Origin: UBA6059 sp040219045
Lineage (GTDB): Bacteria; Bacteroidota; Bacteroidia; Cytophagales; Cyclobacteriaceae
Length of the DNA: 64,000 nucleotides
Reading direction: 5' to 3'
NCBI GenBank assembly: GCA_965229505.1
Contig: OZ245881.1
Location: 2,356,001-2,420,000 of the forward strand
Positions 36,348-43,889 of the stretch are shown here, in pieces. Made by a program: the position numbers and the translations under genes. Each line of letters opens with the position of its first letter. Position 1 is the stretch's first letter. Under the pieces are notes generated by a model. The model ran no database searches, was not told the DNA's origin, and saw only the letters and a program-made list of their open reading frames with translations.

Positions 36348-37586
36348 TCACGGGGCAATTGCCAGACCGACACCTACATCTGAAGCCGTTTGCATAAGCC
36401 GCCTGGCGTTAAGCGACAGGTGCCACCACAATTCTTTAGCGGAGATAGAGGGGGTTTTTTCTCTGTAGAGTGCGGCGATACCTGCTACATGAGGTGTGGC
36501 CATACTCGTACCCGAAATGGTTCGATACCTTTTTGACATAGGCCATGATGAGTAGATGTTGACCCCCGGTGCGGCTATGTCGACCTGACCAGTGGGATTA
36601 ATCGACCTGTTGGAGAAATGGGCCATATTGAGCTGTGCGTCTATTGCTCCTACTGCTAGTATGCTCGGACAGTTAGCGGGGCTACCCACAGGACTGAAAA
36701 TTCCCTGATGACGTCTACTTTCGTTACCTGCCGCGGCGATGATTAAGGTATTGTTTTCAAGAGCAATTTTTGCAACTCGCTCATATGCAGGACTGTAGCC
36801 TTGTCCGGGAAATATCCTAGAACCCAAAGACATTGAGATAATGTCGCATTTGCTCTTGATGGCCCATGACATTCCGTTGAGTACTCCCGATTGAGAACCG
36901 CTACCCGCATTGCTCAGCACCTTACCCGCATATATCTCAGCATCTTTGGCAATACCGTATCTCATCCCGCTGTTGTCAGTATCTCCGCATGCGGTACCTA
37001 TGCAGTGGGTGCCGTGACCGTTTCCATCCTGTACTGACTCACCGCTTATAAAGCTCTGGTGTATTATCGTACGCCCTTTGAAGTCAGGATGCTTTAGATC
37101 CATACCTGTATCCAGTACTGCCACCTTGATCCCCTTACCAGAATAGCTGCTACCTACGACCTTGGTCAGGTCTAATCCGAATGTGGCCTCAGCTCCGGCC
37201 ATCACGATAGGATCGGGGGCATACATGATCTGCTCAGGCTCGACAATGTAGTCGGTGGCATTGTCTTCCATTATGCTCAGTTGCCCCTCATCGGGGGAGA
37301 TTAGCGCGATACCCAAATCATCAAAGATGAGGGCGTTGGCAGAGCCAAGGTCGTCCTCTGTAATGTAGGCCTGATTATAATCGCTATCCATGGCCATGAG
37401 TATGCCCGCCTTATCAGAAATTACTTTTTGAAGATTGCGTGAGTCGGTGGCTCCTTCCCTTAGACTTGCGATATATCTTCCGGTATACAATGGCTCGTCA
37501 TCTTGGGCCAGCCGTTCAACTGAAATTTCTGATGATCCCGATAAGCTGAAATCATTTGATGGTGGGTTTAAGTTTGCTTTTTTCAT
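36348..37586 (-). CDS. Subtilisin-like S8 serine peptidase without signal peptide
   Basis: 412 residues. The catalytic triad is complete: Asp159 (AVLDTGMDLKHPDF), His191 (GNGHGTHC) and Ser361 (SGTSMATPHVAG), with oxyanion Asn288 (AAAGNE). The N-terminal ~120 residues include an I9-like prodomain (YIASLREGA ... DYIVEPEQIMY). There is no signal peptide: the N-terminus (MKKANLNPPSNDF) is polar, so the protein is probably intracellular or released by lysis. A separate I9-type gene follows, so inhibition may be controlled both in cis and in trans. It begins 12 bp after the helical 213-residue gene. Confidence 0.93.
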   Translation of the reverse strand: MKKANLNPPSNDFSLSGSSEISVERLAQDDEPLYTGRYIASLREGATDSRNLQKVISDKAGILMAMDSDYNQAYITEDDLGSANALIFDDLGIALISPDEGQLSIMEDNATDYIVEPEQIMYAPDPIVMAGAEATFGLDLTKVVGSSYSGKGIKVAVLDTGMDLKHPDFKGRTIIHQSFISGESVQDGNGHGTHCIGTACGDTDNSGMRYGIAKDAEIYAGKVLSNAGSGSQSGVLNGMSWAIKSKCDIISMSLGSRIFPGQGYSPAYERVAKIALENNTLIIAAAGNESRRHQGIFSPVGSPANCPSILAVGAIDAQLNMAHFSNRSINPTGQVDIAAPGVNIYSSWPMSKRYRTISGTSMATPHVAGIAALYREKTPSISAKELWWHLSLNARRLMQTASDVGVGLAIAP

Positions 37587-37598
37587 AATAGTTGTGTT

Positions 37599-38240
37599 TT
37601 AAGATGGTTCTACAATCCCTAACATTTCCAAATACTGCGGTTGATCTTCAAGGGCGATCCTTGCTATCGCGACAAAATCGCTGATCCAGTCTTGCAGTTC
37701 GTCTAAGGCTGCATCCCGCTCCTGAGTAGCGGCTTGCGCTTCTCCTTTTTCTTTGAGCTGGGCTGATAGCTTGGCCTCTAACGCTAATATTTCTGCCTGA
37801 GCACTCTCCAGCTTGGCTTGATCGATACCGAATTGCGCCATGGCAGGTAATGTCCCATCTCCTGAGTGGACATTGGAATAGAAGGCCTTAGCCTGAGATA
37901 ACCATCCTGAGAAAGATTCTTTACGCTTACCAGAAAGCTGTAAGCTAGCCTCTGCGGTTTTGTTGTCTCTTAATGCGATGCGTGCGATTTTCAAATGGGT
38001 GGAGTAGCTCTTGTTAGCATTGGCCCGAGCTAGATTTAACTCATCCGTAGCGGCGAACTGCTCACCATATTCTGTCATCTGTTTGTTATGAAGGTCAGAA
38101 GCCTGGGTGAGTAATGCTTCTCCTTCTTGGAGCTTGGCTTCATCATAGCCAAAAGCGGCGAGCTCTGAGGTAATGGTCTTCGCATTTTCCAGAGCATTTT
38201 GGGCAAAAAGTAGTTTGCCCGCGATAGTGCGATCTTTCAT
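37599..38240 (-). CDS. Helical protein of unknown function, internal repeat
   Basis: 213 residues, almost entirely helical and rich in Ala, Glu, Gln and Lys, with no signal or membrane segment. Two similar halves can be seen: KIARIALRDNK near residue 84 matches AIARIALEDQP near 192, and FGYDEAKLQEGEALL near 30 matches FGIDQAKLESAQAEI near 137. This indicates duplication of a ~107-residue helical unit. I do not recognise the family. Its position 12 bp before the subtilisin suggests a partner, substrate or scaffold of the protease, which is inference only. Confidence 0.75.
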   Translation of the reverse strand: MKDRTIAGKLLFAQNALENAKTITSELAAFGYDEAKLQEGEALLTQASDLHNKQMTEYGEQFAATDELNLARANANKSYSTHLKIARIALRDNKTAEASLQLSGKRKESFSGWLSQAKAFYSNVHSGDGTLPAMAQFGIDQAKLESAQAEILALEAKLSAQLKEKGEAQAATQERDAALDELQDWISDFVAIARIALEDQPQYLEMLGIVEPS

Positions 38241-38484
38241 GGTATATAAGATTTAGAAGTAAATGGATAAAAAAAGGTGCCCGAAGCTGACAGCAGCATT
38301 GACCACCTCTGCAAAATGGTATACCACCACTGCAAAATGATTCCTGACCAGTCGGAAGTCGTTTTGAAAGGGTCGGCAGTGAGAGTGTAACGGTGGTGAG
38401 TCATTCTGTGGCGGTAGTTGATAATTTTGTTCTGACTGTCAGTGATTTTGGAAGGATCGGTTGGCATTATGTAGGTGTGGGCTA
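38241..38484. other. 244-bp gap inside the island operon with short repeats
   Basis: The only long gap in the otherwise packed operon. It contains two close copies of CTGCAAAATG preceded by CCACC (38308-38339) and scattered related words on the other strand (TCATTCTGTGGCGG near 38401). A 92-codon minus-strand frame spans it, but its composition (HHRYTLTADPF, WWYTILQRW) does not look like a real protein. It may be a regulatory spacer or a decayed gene. Confidence 0.4.
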
Positions 38485-38988
38485 TCATTTTGGGTGAGTG
38501 GAAGTGATTCCCCACGAAGTTTCTTGGATTTTGATTTTGACTGTTGATTTAGACTTCAACCAGCTTCCATAAAGCCCTCCAAAGAGCACAACCGCGCGAT
38601 AGTAAAGAGATGACCACATGAACCCCGCGTCTTTCAAGATGATTAGGAAGATTTTATCCGCCTCTGCACGACTGATTGGCAGCTTATCTTTATACTGATA
38701 TATCGCATCATGAAGCATAGAGGCATAATAGGTGATGGGCTTCTCAGTACTATAGTCCAACTTTCCATCTGGTGTTCCCATTACTAAATGCAGGAAATGC
38801 CACTTCGGAGAGCAGCCGTCCCAGGCATATCCATTTTCATGACTGCCGAGCACGGTCATCATACCATCCTTATCTAGCCTGAAGAAGTCCGTCTCTTCTG
38901 CTCGACCTGTCAGATTGGTCTTTATGGTCACATCCTGATTATGGACATACTTGTAGACTTTGTTGGCGATGGTGCGGGAGCTTTTCAT
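38485..38988 (-). CDS. DUF1353 family protein
   Basis: 167 residues. The conserved DUF1353 features are visible: GYAWDGCSP (about residues 53-61) and ASMLHDAIYQY (about 89-99), the latter a His-Asp pair. The family occurs often in phages and phage-derived loci, and its function is unknown. A weak hydrophobic stretch (YYRAVVLFGGLYGSW) lies near the C-terminus. Its presence between the lysis genes and the protease genes supports a phage origin for part of the island. Confidence 0.78.
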   Translation of the reverse strand: MKSSRTIANKVYKYVHNQDVTIKTNLTGRAEETDFFRLDKDGMMTVLGSHENGYAWDGCSPKWHFLHLVMGTPDGKLDYSTEKPITYYASMLHDAIYQYKDKLPISRAEADKIFLIILKDAGFMWSSLYYRAVVLFGGLYGSWLKSKSTVKIKIQETSWGITSTHPK

Positions 38989-39016
38989 TTGGGCCTATTT
39001 GTAGAAGAAAAATCGT

Positions 39017-39229
39017 TTAACAATCCACCCATCGGCATACCAGCTTCCCATTTTCATCACGTTCGAGGACAGGTTTTTTACAATCGGAATTGTCTTTTTT
39101 TTGCAAAATGATTCGATCGAAGACTATACTCCCTTCTATGTTGAGGCTTTTAAGAGCCCCATTAAGAGCATTTTCAAATTCTTTGGTAATGTGCTCATCA
39201 CTGATTTTTTCAAATTTTGACATGTTCAT
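39017..39229 (-). CDS. Small hypothetical protein, 70 aa
   Basis: 70 residues. I do not recognise it. The first half is a charged amphipathic helix (HITKEFENALNGALKSL). The second half has a strand (GSIVFDRIILQ) and ends with three Cys (DCKKP, LVCRWVDC). No signal peptide. It starts 1 bp after the stop of the Ig-like lipoprotein gene and precedes DUF1353 by 28 bp, so it is part of the operon. Coupling to the upstream stop makes it more likely to be real than its size alone would. Confidence 0.6.
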   Translation of the reverse strand: MNMSKFEKISDEHITKEFENALNGALKSLNIEGSIVFDRIILQKKDNSDCKKPVLERDENGKLVCRWVDC

Positions 39230-39230
39230 A

Positions 39231-39962
39231 TTATTTAATTGAGTAGATATTGACTGAATTAGATATTTGGCCGTTAATGCCTATTGTGCTAGCCTTAAGT
39301 TCTATAATTCCGGTATGTGCAGTATCCGGTGCAACTGTGTATTGCGAGATACACTCGCTACTATCACACTGGGTCACCTTCACTCTAAAAGTACCTATGG
39401 CATATCCTTGCTCGTCTAATGCTTCCAATTCAAACGGGTGATTGGATGATACAGCACCTTTATCAGATTTAAGCAAAACAGTTACACTAATTTCTGAATT
39501 AAAGCTGGGTGAAATACCAAGAGTTGAAGGAATAACCTCTATTTCCGTAGGCAGATTTTTTCGAAATTCTATCGCAGAAACCTCTCGAATAGTAGATACT
39601 TCGGCAACCACCGTAGCTGTACCTGCTTTCAAGTCAGACTTTAGAATTGTTGAGAAGAATCTTTGCTTTTTGCCATCTAGTATTCCAACCTTTGGATTAC
39701 CTTCAATTTTTTTGGTGCCGTTGGCAACAAAAGTACCCTTTGTTGTTTCAAGCTTCACTTTGGCCAAAGAGTCATCTGCGTCCTCATTTACGACAACATA
39801 GACAATAGCAGTATCTGATCCATTAGCTATCATATCCGGCTTGCTATATGAAATGTCCTCAACAATCTCATCTAGAGGGAGTTTTTCAAAACTATATTCA
39901 TCCTCGAAATAGAAAGAACAAGAGGTTTGTAGTCCAAGAATAAGAGCAAATAGCTTTTTCAT
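39231..39962 (-). CDS. Lipoprotein with Big-1/invasin-like Ig domains
   Basis: 243 residues. Lipoprotein signal ending LQTSC (Cys15). The body holds two tandem Ig-like repeats: the first (about 40-120) has MIANGSDTAIVYVVVNED and TTKGTFVANGTK, close to the bacterial Ig-like group 1 pattern of intimin and invasin. The second (about 138-240) follows the same strand order. Such repeats usually present a domain away from the membrane or act as spacers. It sits 6 bp after the exported 510-residue protein and 1 bp before the 70-residue gene. The base composition of this stretch is visibly more A/T-rich than the core genes. Confidence 0.75.
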   Translation of the reverse strand: MKKLFALILGLQTSCSFYFEDEYSFEKLPLDEIVEDISYSKPDMIANGSDTAIVYVVVNEDADDSLAKVKLETTKGTFVANGTKKIEGNPKVGILDGKKQRFFSTILKSDLKAGTATVVAEVSTIREVSAIEFRKNLPTEIEVIPSTLGISPSFNSEISVTVLLKSDKGAVSSNHPFELEALDEQGYAIGTFRVKVTQCDSSECISQYTVAPDTAHTGIIELKASTIGINGQISNSVNIYSIK

Positions 39963-39968
39963 CGAATT

Positions 39969-41504
39969 TTATTTAAATATTCCAATAATTCCGTCTAGGA
40001 GATCTTTGAGTTCGGCATCTATCGAAATTCCTACAAAAGGTGTGGCAGTCAAATCTTTGTTACTAATCACAGGGTTTTCGTTTATTCTATTAAAGAGTAT
40101 GACCCCTCCGGTAATCTGAATAACATGAGAGTAGGGTTTAATTCCGACACCCAATAGGAAAGATTGATTGTTGAAAAGATCTTCTCGCTTACCTTCTTCA
40201 CTAAGGCCTGCTAAGGTCCACCCTAACATTGCAGACGTATAATGTTTGATGTTCTTCTTAGGATATTTCCTCCATGGAATGCTTTTGTCAATAGGGACAA
40301 AGTTGAAATGTACACCTAAGTAGGGAGTGAAACCTGTAAAATCTTCCTGAAAACCATAAGCTGCCAAACCAAAGTCTGGGATAATACGAGCCTTGCCTCT
40401 AGCGATTGCATTAAAAACCGAAGTGGTCGCATTTATGCTGACAGGTACATTAAAAAATTGGGACGTTATCGTTTGGATGATCACTTTCCTAGTATCATTA
40501 ATCTTTTCTAGGAGTTTTAGTGTGTGTGCCAGTGCTTCATTTACTTTTTTGATGGGCTCAATTGAAGCCTTAGGGCACTGATCAGATAATGCAAGAACAT
40601 TTATCCTATAGAAAGTGGCTTCAAGGGCATTTAACGTTTCCTTGATATTGCTGATTCGTCCTTCATAGTTATTTTTTGGGACCTCCGTTATGATTGTAGT
40701 GTTGCCATTTACTAATTCTTGAATTTGATTCTTATTCAGTGAAGACAATCTTACTAACGAATTCAGATCAGGACAGTAAGAACAATTTGTTTTGAGAGTG
40801 TCATAGATTATGCATTTGAAGGTTTCTACCCAGTCAGTTGAAATCTCGAAATTATTGACAAACCTTTGGAGAGAATCACTCAATAACTCCCATTCAACGT
40901 ACTTTTCGTATAACTTGGGATTCTTTTTAAACAAACTATCTACCTGATTTATACTATTCTTGTTATCGCTAGAATCAATTTTAAATCTTGGCAAGGTGTA
41001 GCTAAAACCGAAGCTACGCCTTTGTATGCTATCCAGCTTATCGAGTTCTTTGGCCCACCCGGCAGTGGCTATAGTATCGTTATCAAAATACTTATCTATA
41101 AGTTTTATTCCCTGAAGATCAACCCTATTGATAATTATGGCATAGTCTTTATTGGGCTTAAGAGTATGTTTCTCATTGAAATGCAAATAGTGGTATCTTT
41201 TCTCGCCTTCTTTAATTGGTCGAATTAGCCCTTGGTCAAGTTGATTGACTTCAGGAGTCTTCTTTTTATCGAATTGATTTTTAATTTCTTGATGCCAGTT
41301 ACGTCCATTTCTAACTTGTAAATAATTCACGTACATTAAATCCTCGACATAAGGGACTTTAATGATGAACGGTTTATCATAAGGCAACCCGCTTTTCAAG
41401 CTCTCTTTATCCTCATCGTATTCAATAATCGGTATATCTTGGGCTACAATGGAGTTTGCCAGGGCAAGAACAATTATGACTAGGAATAAATCTTTCATCT
41501 TCAT
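39969..41504 (-). CDS. Exported protein with probable C-terminal outer-membrane barrel, unknown family
   Basis: About 511 residues from ATG 41504 (MKMKDLFLVIIVLALANSIVAQD), where a clear signal peptide begins and the ATG overlaps the amidase stop as ATGA. A longer reading from 41537 would hide the signal and overlap the amidase by 37 bp. The middle is helical with four Cys (FKCIIYD, NCSYC, DQCPK). The last ~150 residues have alternating strands with Gly and aromatics (DFGLAAYGFQ, GVHFNFVPI, SAMLGWTLAG, FLLGVGI, ITGGVILF), which suggests a small beta-barrel. No recognised family. A/T-rich compared with flanking core genes. Confidence 0.72.
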   Translation of the reverse strand: MKMKDLFLVIIVLALANSIVAQDIPIIEYDEDKESLKSGLPYDKPFIIKVPYVEDLMYVNYLQVRNGRNWHQEIKNQFDKKKTPEVNQLDQGLIRPIKEGEKRYHYLHFNEKHTLKPNKDYAIIINRVDLQGIKLIDKYFDNDTIATAGWAKELDKLDSIQRRSFGFSYTLPRFKIDSSDNKNSINQVDSLFKKNPKLYEKYVEWELLSDSLQRFVNNFEISTDWVETFKCIIYDTLKTNCSYCPDLNSLVRLSSLNKNQIQELVNGNTTIITEVPKNNYEGRISNIKETLNALEATFYRINVLALSDQCPKASIEPIKKVNEALAHTLKLLEKINDTRKVIIQTITSQFFNVPVSINATTSVFNAIARGKARIIPDFGLAAYGFQEDFTGFTPYLGVHFNFVPIDKSIPWRKYPKKNIKHYTSAMLGWTLAGLSEEGKREDLFNNQSFLLGVGIKPYSHVIQITGGVILFNRINENPVISNKDLTATPFVGISIDAELKDLLDGIIGIFK

Positions 41505-42343
41505 TTGTTTGATTTCAAAAATTGATTGTAGACCCACCCCTCGGTCTCCACCACCACTTTACTCCAGCCGCCGCTTTCCTCCAGTACTTTGACTAGGGTG
41601 CCTTTTTTCAAAGGAGGAGCTACTTTAGACGCTGAGCTATTGGGAGCTGACCGGATGTTGAGCAGATCAGCGGCTACATACCCCTGAGTTTCATTATTAT
41701 TGGTTGCGAGATCATCGAAGGCTATGGAATTGTCTTGCTCACGATCACTGTAGAGCAGTTGGTTACGCAGCTTGTCTAATGGAAACGCAGGTCCTGGGTC
41801 GACTTTACGGCCAGGCGAGATCTCCTCATGACCAAGTATCCAGCTGATGGAGGTGTATTGCATCAAGAGTGCGCAGAGTTCTTGGGTGGTATTGATTTGT
41901 TCTTCGGTGAAGGCCTGCCAGTAGGCGGGATCAGTCTCGTTTCTATGAATAGCTTTGGTGACCTGGGCATTGGGCACCTGGGTGCCAAACCAAGTGTAGT
42001 ACCCTTCCTCGCGCTGCTCTAGTTTACCTGCATTATCGATCTCTATCCCGATGCTATAGGCGTTGAGTCCCGACCGGTCTTGCCAGCTACTTCTACCAGC
42101 ATGCCATGTAATGGTATCAAAGGGGGCTAATTGGATTACCTCGCCCTTTTTACCCACAATAAGGTGGGCGGAGGCTTTGGCATCTGGGTTACATAGCCAG
42201 TCTGCTGATGACTGTGCTGACCTTCCGCCAGTGAAGTGGATGATGATGGTATCCGGCTTACCTGCGGAGAATTTGCCGCTGATATTGGGAGTGGCTTGCT
42301 GTGTCACATTGGTGCCGGTCAGTATGTGCTCTTCGATCTTCAC
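41501..42343 (-). CDS. N-acetylmuramoyl-L-alanine amidase (Amidase_2) with C-terminal SH3b, endolysin-type
   Basis: Cleaves the bond between MurNAc and the stem peptide of peptidoglycan. 280 residues. The zinc-binding pattern of the T7-lysozyme/Amidase_2 fold is visible: H36 (IIIHFTGG), H172 (ILGHEEISPGRK) and D182 (KVDPGPAFP), with DTITWHAG between. An SH3b domain (about 215-278, LLNIRSAP to GWVYNQFL) is the likely wall-binding part. There is no signal peptide, as in phage endolysins that depend on a holin, and the holin-like gene lies directly upstream with a 4-bp overlap. The stop overlaps the next ATG. Confidence 0.9.
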   Translation of the reverse strand: MKIEEHILTGTNVTQQATPNISGKFSAGKPDTIIIHFTGGRSAQSSADWLCNPDAKASAHLIVGKKGEVIQLAPFDTITWHAGRSSWQDRSGLNAYSIGIEIDNAGKLEQREEGYYTWFGTQVPNAQVTKAIHRNETDPAYWQAFTEEQINTTQELCALLMQYTSISWILGHEEISPGRKVDPGPAFPLDKLRNQLLYSDREQDNSIAFDDLATNNNETQGYVAADLLNIRSAPNSSASKVAPPLKKGTLVKVLEESGGWSKVVVETEGWVYNQFLKSNK

Positions 42344-42852
42344 CCTACTGCCGTATCGTTAGGTTTAGATCCCGTGATGGCACTCACCACTTTGTTGCGT
42401 ACACCGGTTTTTTCAACTGTGCGTCCTACACCGTAGACGCCTACCACGCTCGCCCAGGCAATAAGGAAGTACTCAAATACATCATTGGAGTTGGCCATGA
42501 TTTCTACGTAGTTGGAGCTAGCAGCGTCATATACCAAGGATAAGACGAGATGCCTAAGGCCCAGCACCTCTAGTAGTATGAAAGCCAGGCCCATATAAAC
42601 GATGGTTGGTCGCGCTCTTTTGGTGTAGGTATCACCCTGCGCGAGCTCTGCCTTCATTATCTCCATTTTGGCCGTGAGTTCCTGACGGTAGGTTTCCTCT
42701 AGCTCAGTTTCCTGTCGCTGAAGCAATGCCTCCATCTCCAGCTGAAACTGCTGCTTCTCAGAAGGGCTCAGTTTGAACTTACTGATGATCTTGTCAGCAC
42801 CCATTAGGATACCCTGAAGCCCACCCCCAAATATTTTTGATAAGAAGCCCAT
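42340..42852 (-). CDS. Holin-like membrane protein (3TM holin type)
   Basis: 170 residues. The N-terminus is GFLSKIFGGGLQGI, followed by a long charged helix (about 30-75) and two hydrophobic segments (about 84-105, TIVYMGLAFILLEVLG, and 124-143, YFLIAWASVVGVYGVGR). This order matches the 'holin of 3TMs' family found with amidases in phages and phage remnants. Holins permeabilise the inner membrane to release endolysin; the coupled amidase gene (4-bp overlap) supports this. It is the first gene of the island operon. Confidence 0.75.
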   Translation of the reverse strand: MGFLSKIFGGGLQGILMGADKIISKFKLSPSEKQQFQLEMEALLQRQETELEETYRQELTAKMEIMKAELAQGDTYTKRARPTIVYMGLAFILLEVLGLRHLVLSLVYDAASSNYVEIMANSNDVFEYFLIAWASVVGVYGVGRTVEKTGVRNKVVSAITGSKPNDTAVG

Positions 42853-43408
42853 TTAACACATTGTCTTTTAATGTTAAGGTTGCCAATCACCTAAGCACTA
42901 GGTGGATTTGAAACCTTTATGATCAATCGATCAATAGGTAACTCTGTTAGTAAATTATTTTTTCTCTTCGTGTACTCAAGGAGCAACAAAGTACCGTGAT
43001 CAGACAGACTCATCTGATTAGCCCTGGCAGGTCTATTTATCTCTTTGGAATGGGTATTAGCTCGGGTAATGAATTAACTGGTGAAATGAAAGTGGGTTTT
43101 ATTATGCTAAATGTCAAGGTGATAAAGAAAGAATAATATGAATAATTATTCGATTCTAAGATCAAATTGTATTCTGAGGGAATTAGGCATCAATTTTAGG
43201 TAATTCTCCTAGTGGATGATTATGAGATAGGTAGCCATTTCACTTATTAGGGGCCCTTACCAGAGGTTATGTTCTTGGCATGAGTCTTGACTTTCTGGTC
43301 GCATAAGATGCCTAACAGCATGACTTGCGTGGTGTGCTGGTATCCATCGTATGGAGATTACGTTCGGTGAACGAGTATTTAGCCTTCCTGAAATGCTCCT
43401 AAACCCTC
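42853..43408. other. Upstream region of the island operon
   Basis: No credible gene. It should hold the promoter of the minus-strand island. A 6-bp inverted repeat CACCTA-AGCAC-TAGGTG (42888-42904) lies 36 bp upstream of the holin ATG, and GATCAATCGATC lies at 42921-42932; either could bind a regulator. No convincing TAnnTTTG was seen on the minus strand. Confidence 0.4.
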
Positions 43409-43693
43409 GTCACTTCGACCGAGAGAGGAGCACAGCGACGACTGAGTCGAGCCTGTCCGCCGATGAGGCGGGAAGTCTCCTATAGCTGAGTACTGTTGCG
43501 TACACCGATACCGTTCTACCCCTGTCTATGAGACTTCTCCGCTTCGTATTCGCTATGCGAAAACTCCGGTCGAAGTGACGCTGTTTGCCTTGATATCAGC
43601 TCCTCCAATCCATTTGTTCCTAACTACCAAACCCCCTATACCCGCGTCACTTCGACCGAAGGAGGAGCAGCGCGACGACTGAGCGGAGAAGTC
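43409..43693. repeat. Composite 285-bp repeat, copy B (right flank of the island)
   Basis: Aligns in direct orientation with 31805-32090. GTCACTTCGACC lies at 43409 and 43646, its reverse complement at 43568, with the same GC hairpin and the same unique middle (GTTTGCCTTGATATCA, then CTCCTCCAATCCATTTG). Both copies are followed within ~10 bp by ACTCTAGC. Noncoding. Confidence 0.85.
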
Positions 43694-43737
43694 CCCCGAC
43701 TCTAGCTGTAAAAGTCCCTAAACTCTTGTCAATTCGC

Positions 43738-43889
43738 GCTAAATGCAGGATAGCCGAGCCTGTCCGCCGATGAGGCGGGAAGTCTCCTATTGATTGCAGT
43801 ACTGCTGTGTACGCCGAATCATTCCACCCTTGTCTATGGGACTTCTCCACTTAATGCGAGTTGGCACTCGCATTCTGGTCGAAGTGACG
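43738..43889. repeat. Composite repeat, partial copy C
   Basis: Corresponds to the first half of copies A and B: a degenerate start (TTGTCAATTCGC), the GC hairpin with GAGCCTGTCCGCCGATGAGG, then the reverse word GGTCGAAGTGAC at 43878-43889. It lies 45 bp after copy B, so the right flank holds one and a half units. The ~310 bp from here to glpK hold no convincing gene. Confidence 0.75.

Noticed and set aside
38237..38515. 92-codon minus-strand frame between DUF1353 and the helical protein
   Set aside because: It overlaps DUF1353 by 31 bp, is rich in His, Trp and Tyr without any fold pattern, and coincides with short repeats.
32142..42852. Intact prophage or contractile injection system
   Set aside because: Apart from the holin, amidase and DUF1353 there are no phage structural, packaging, integration or sheath genes.
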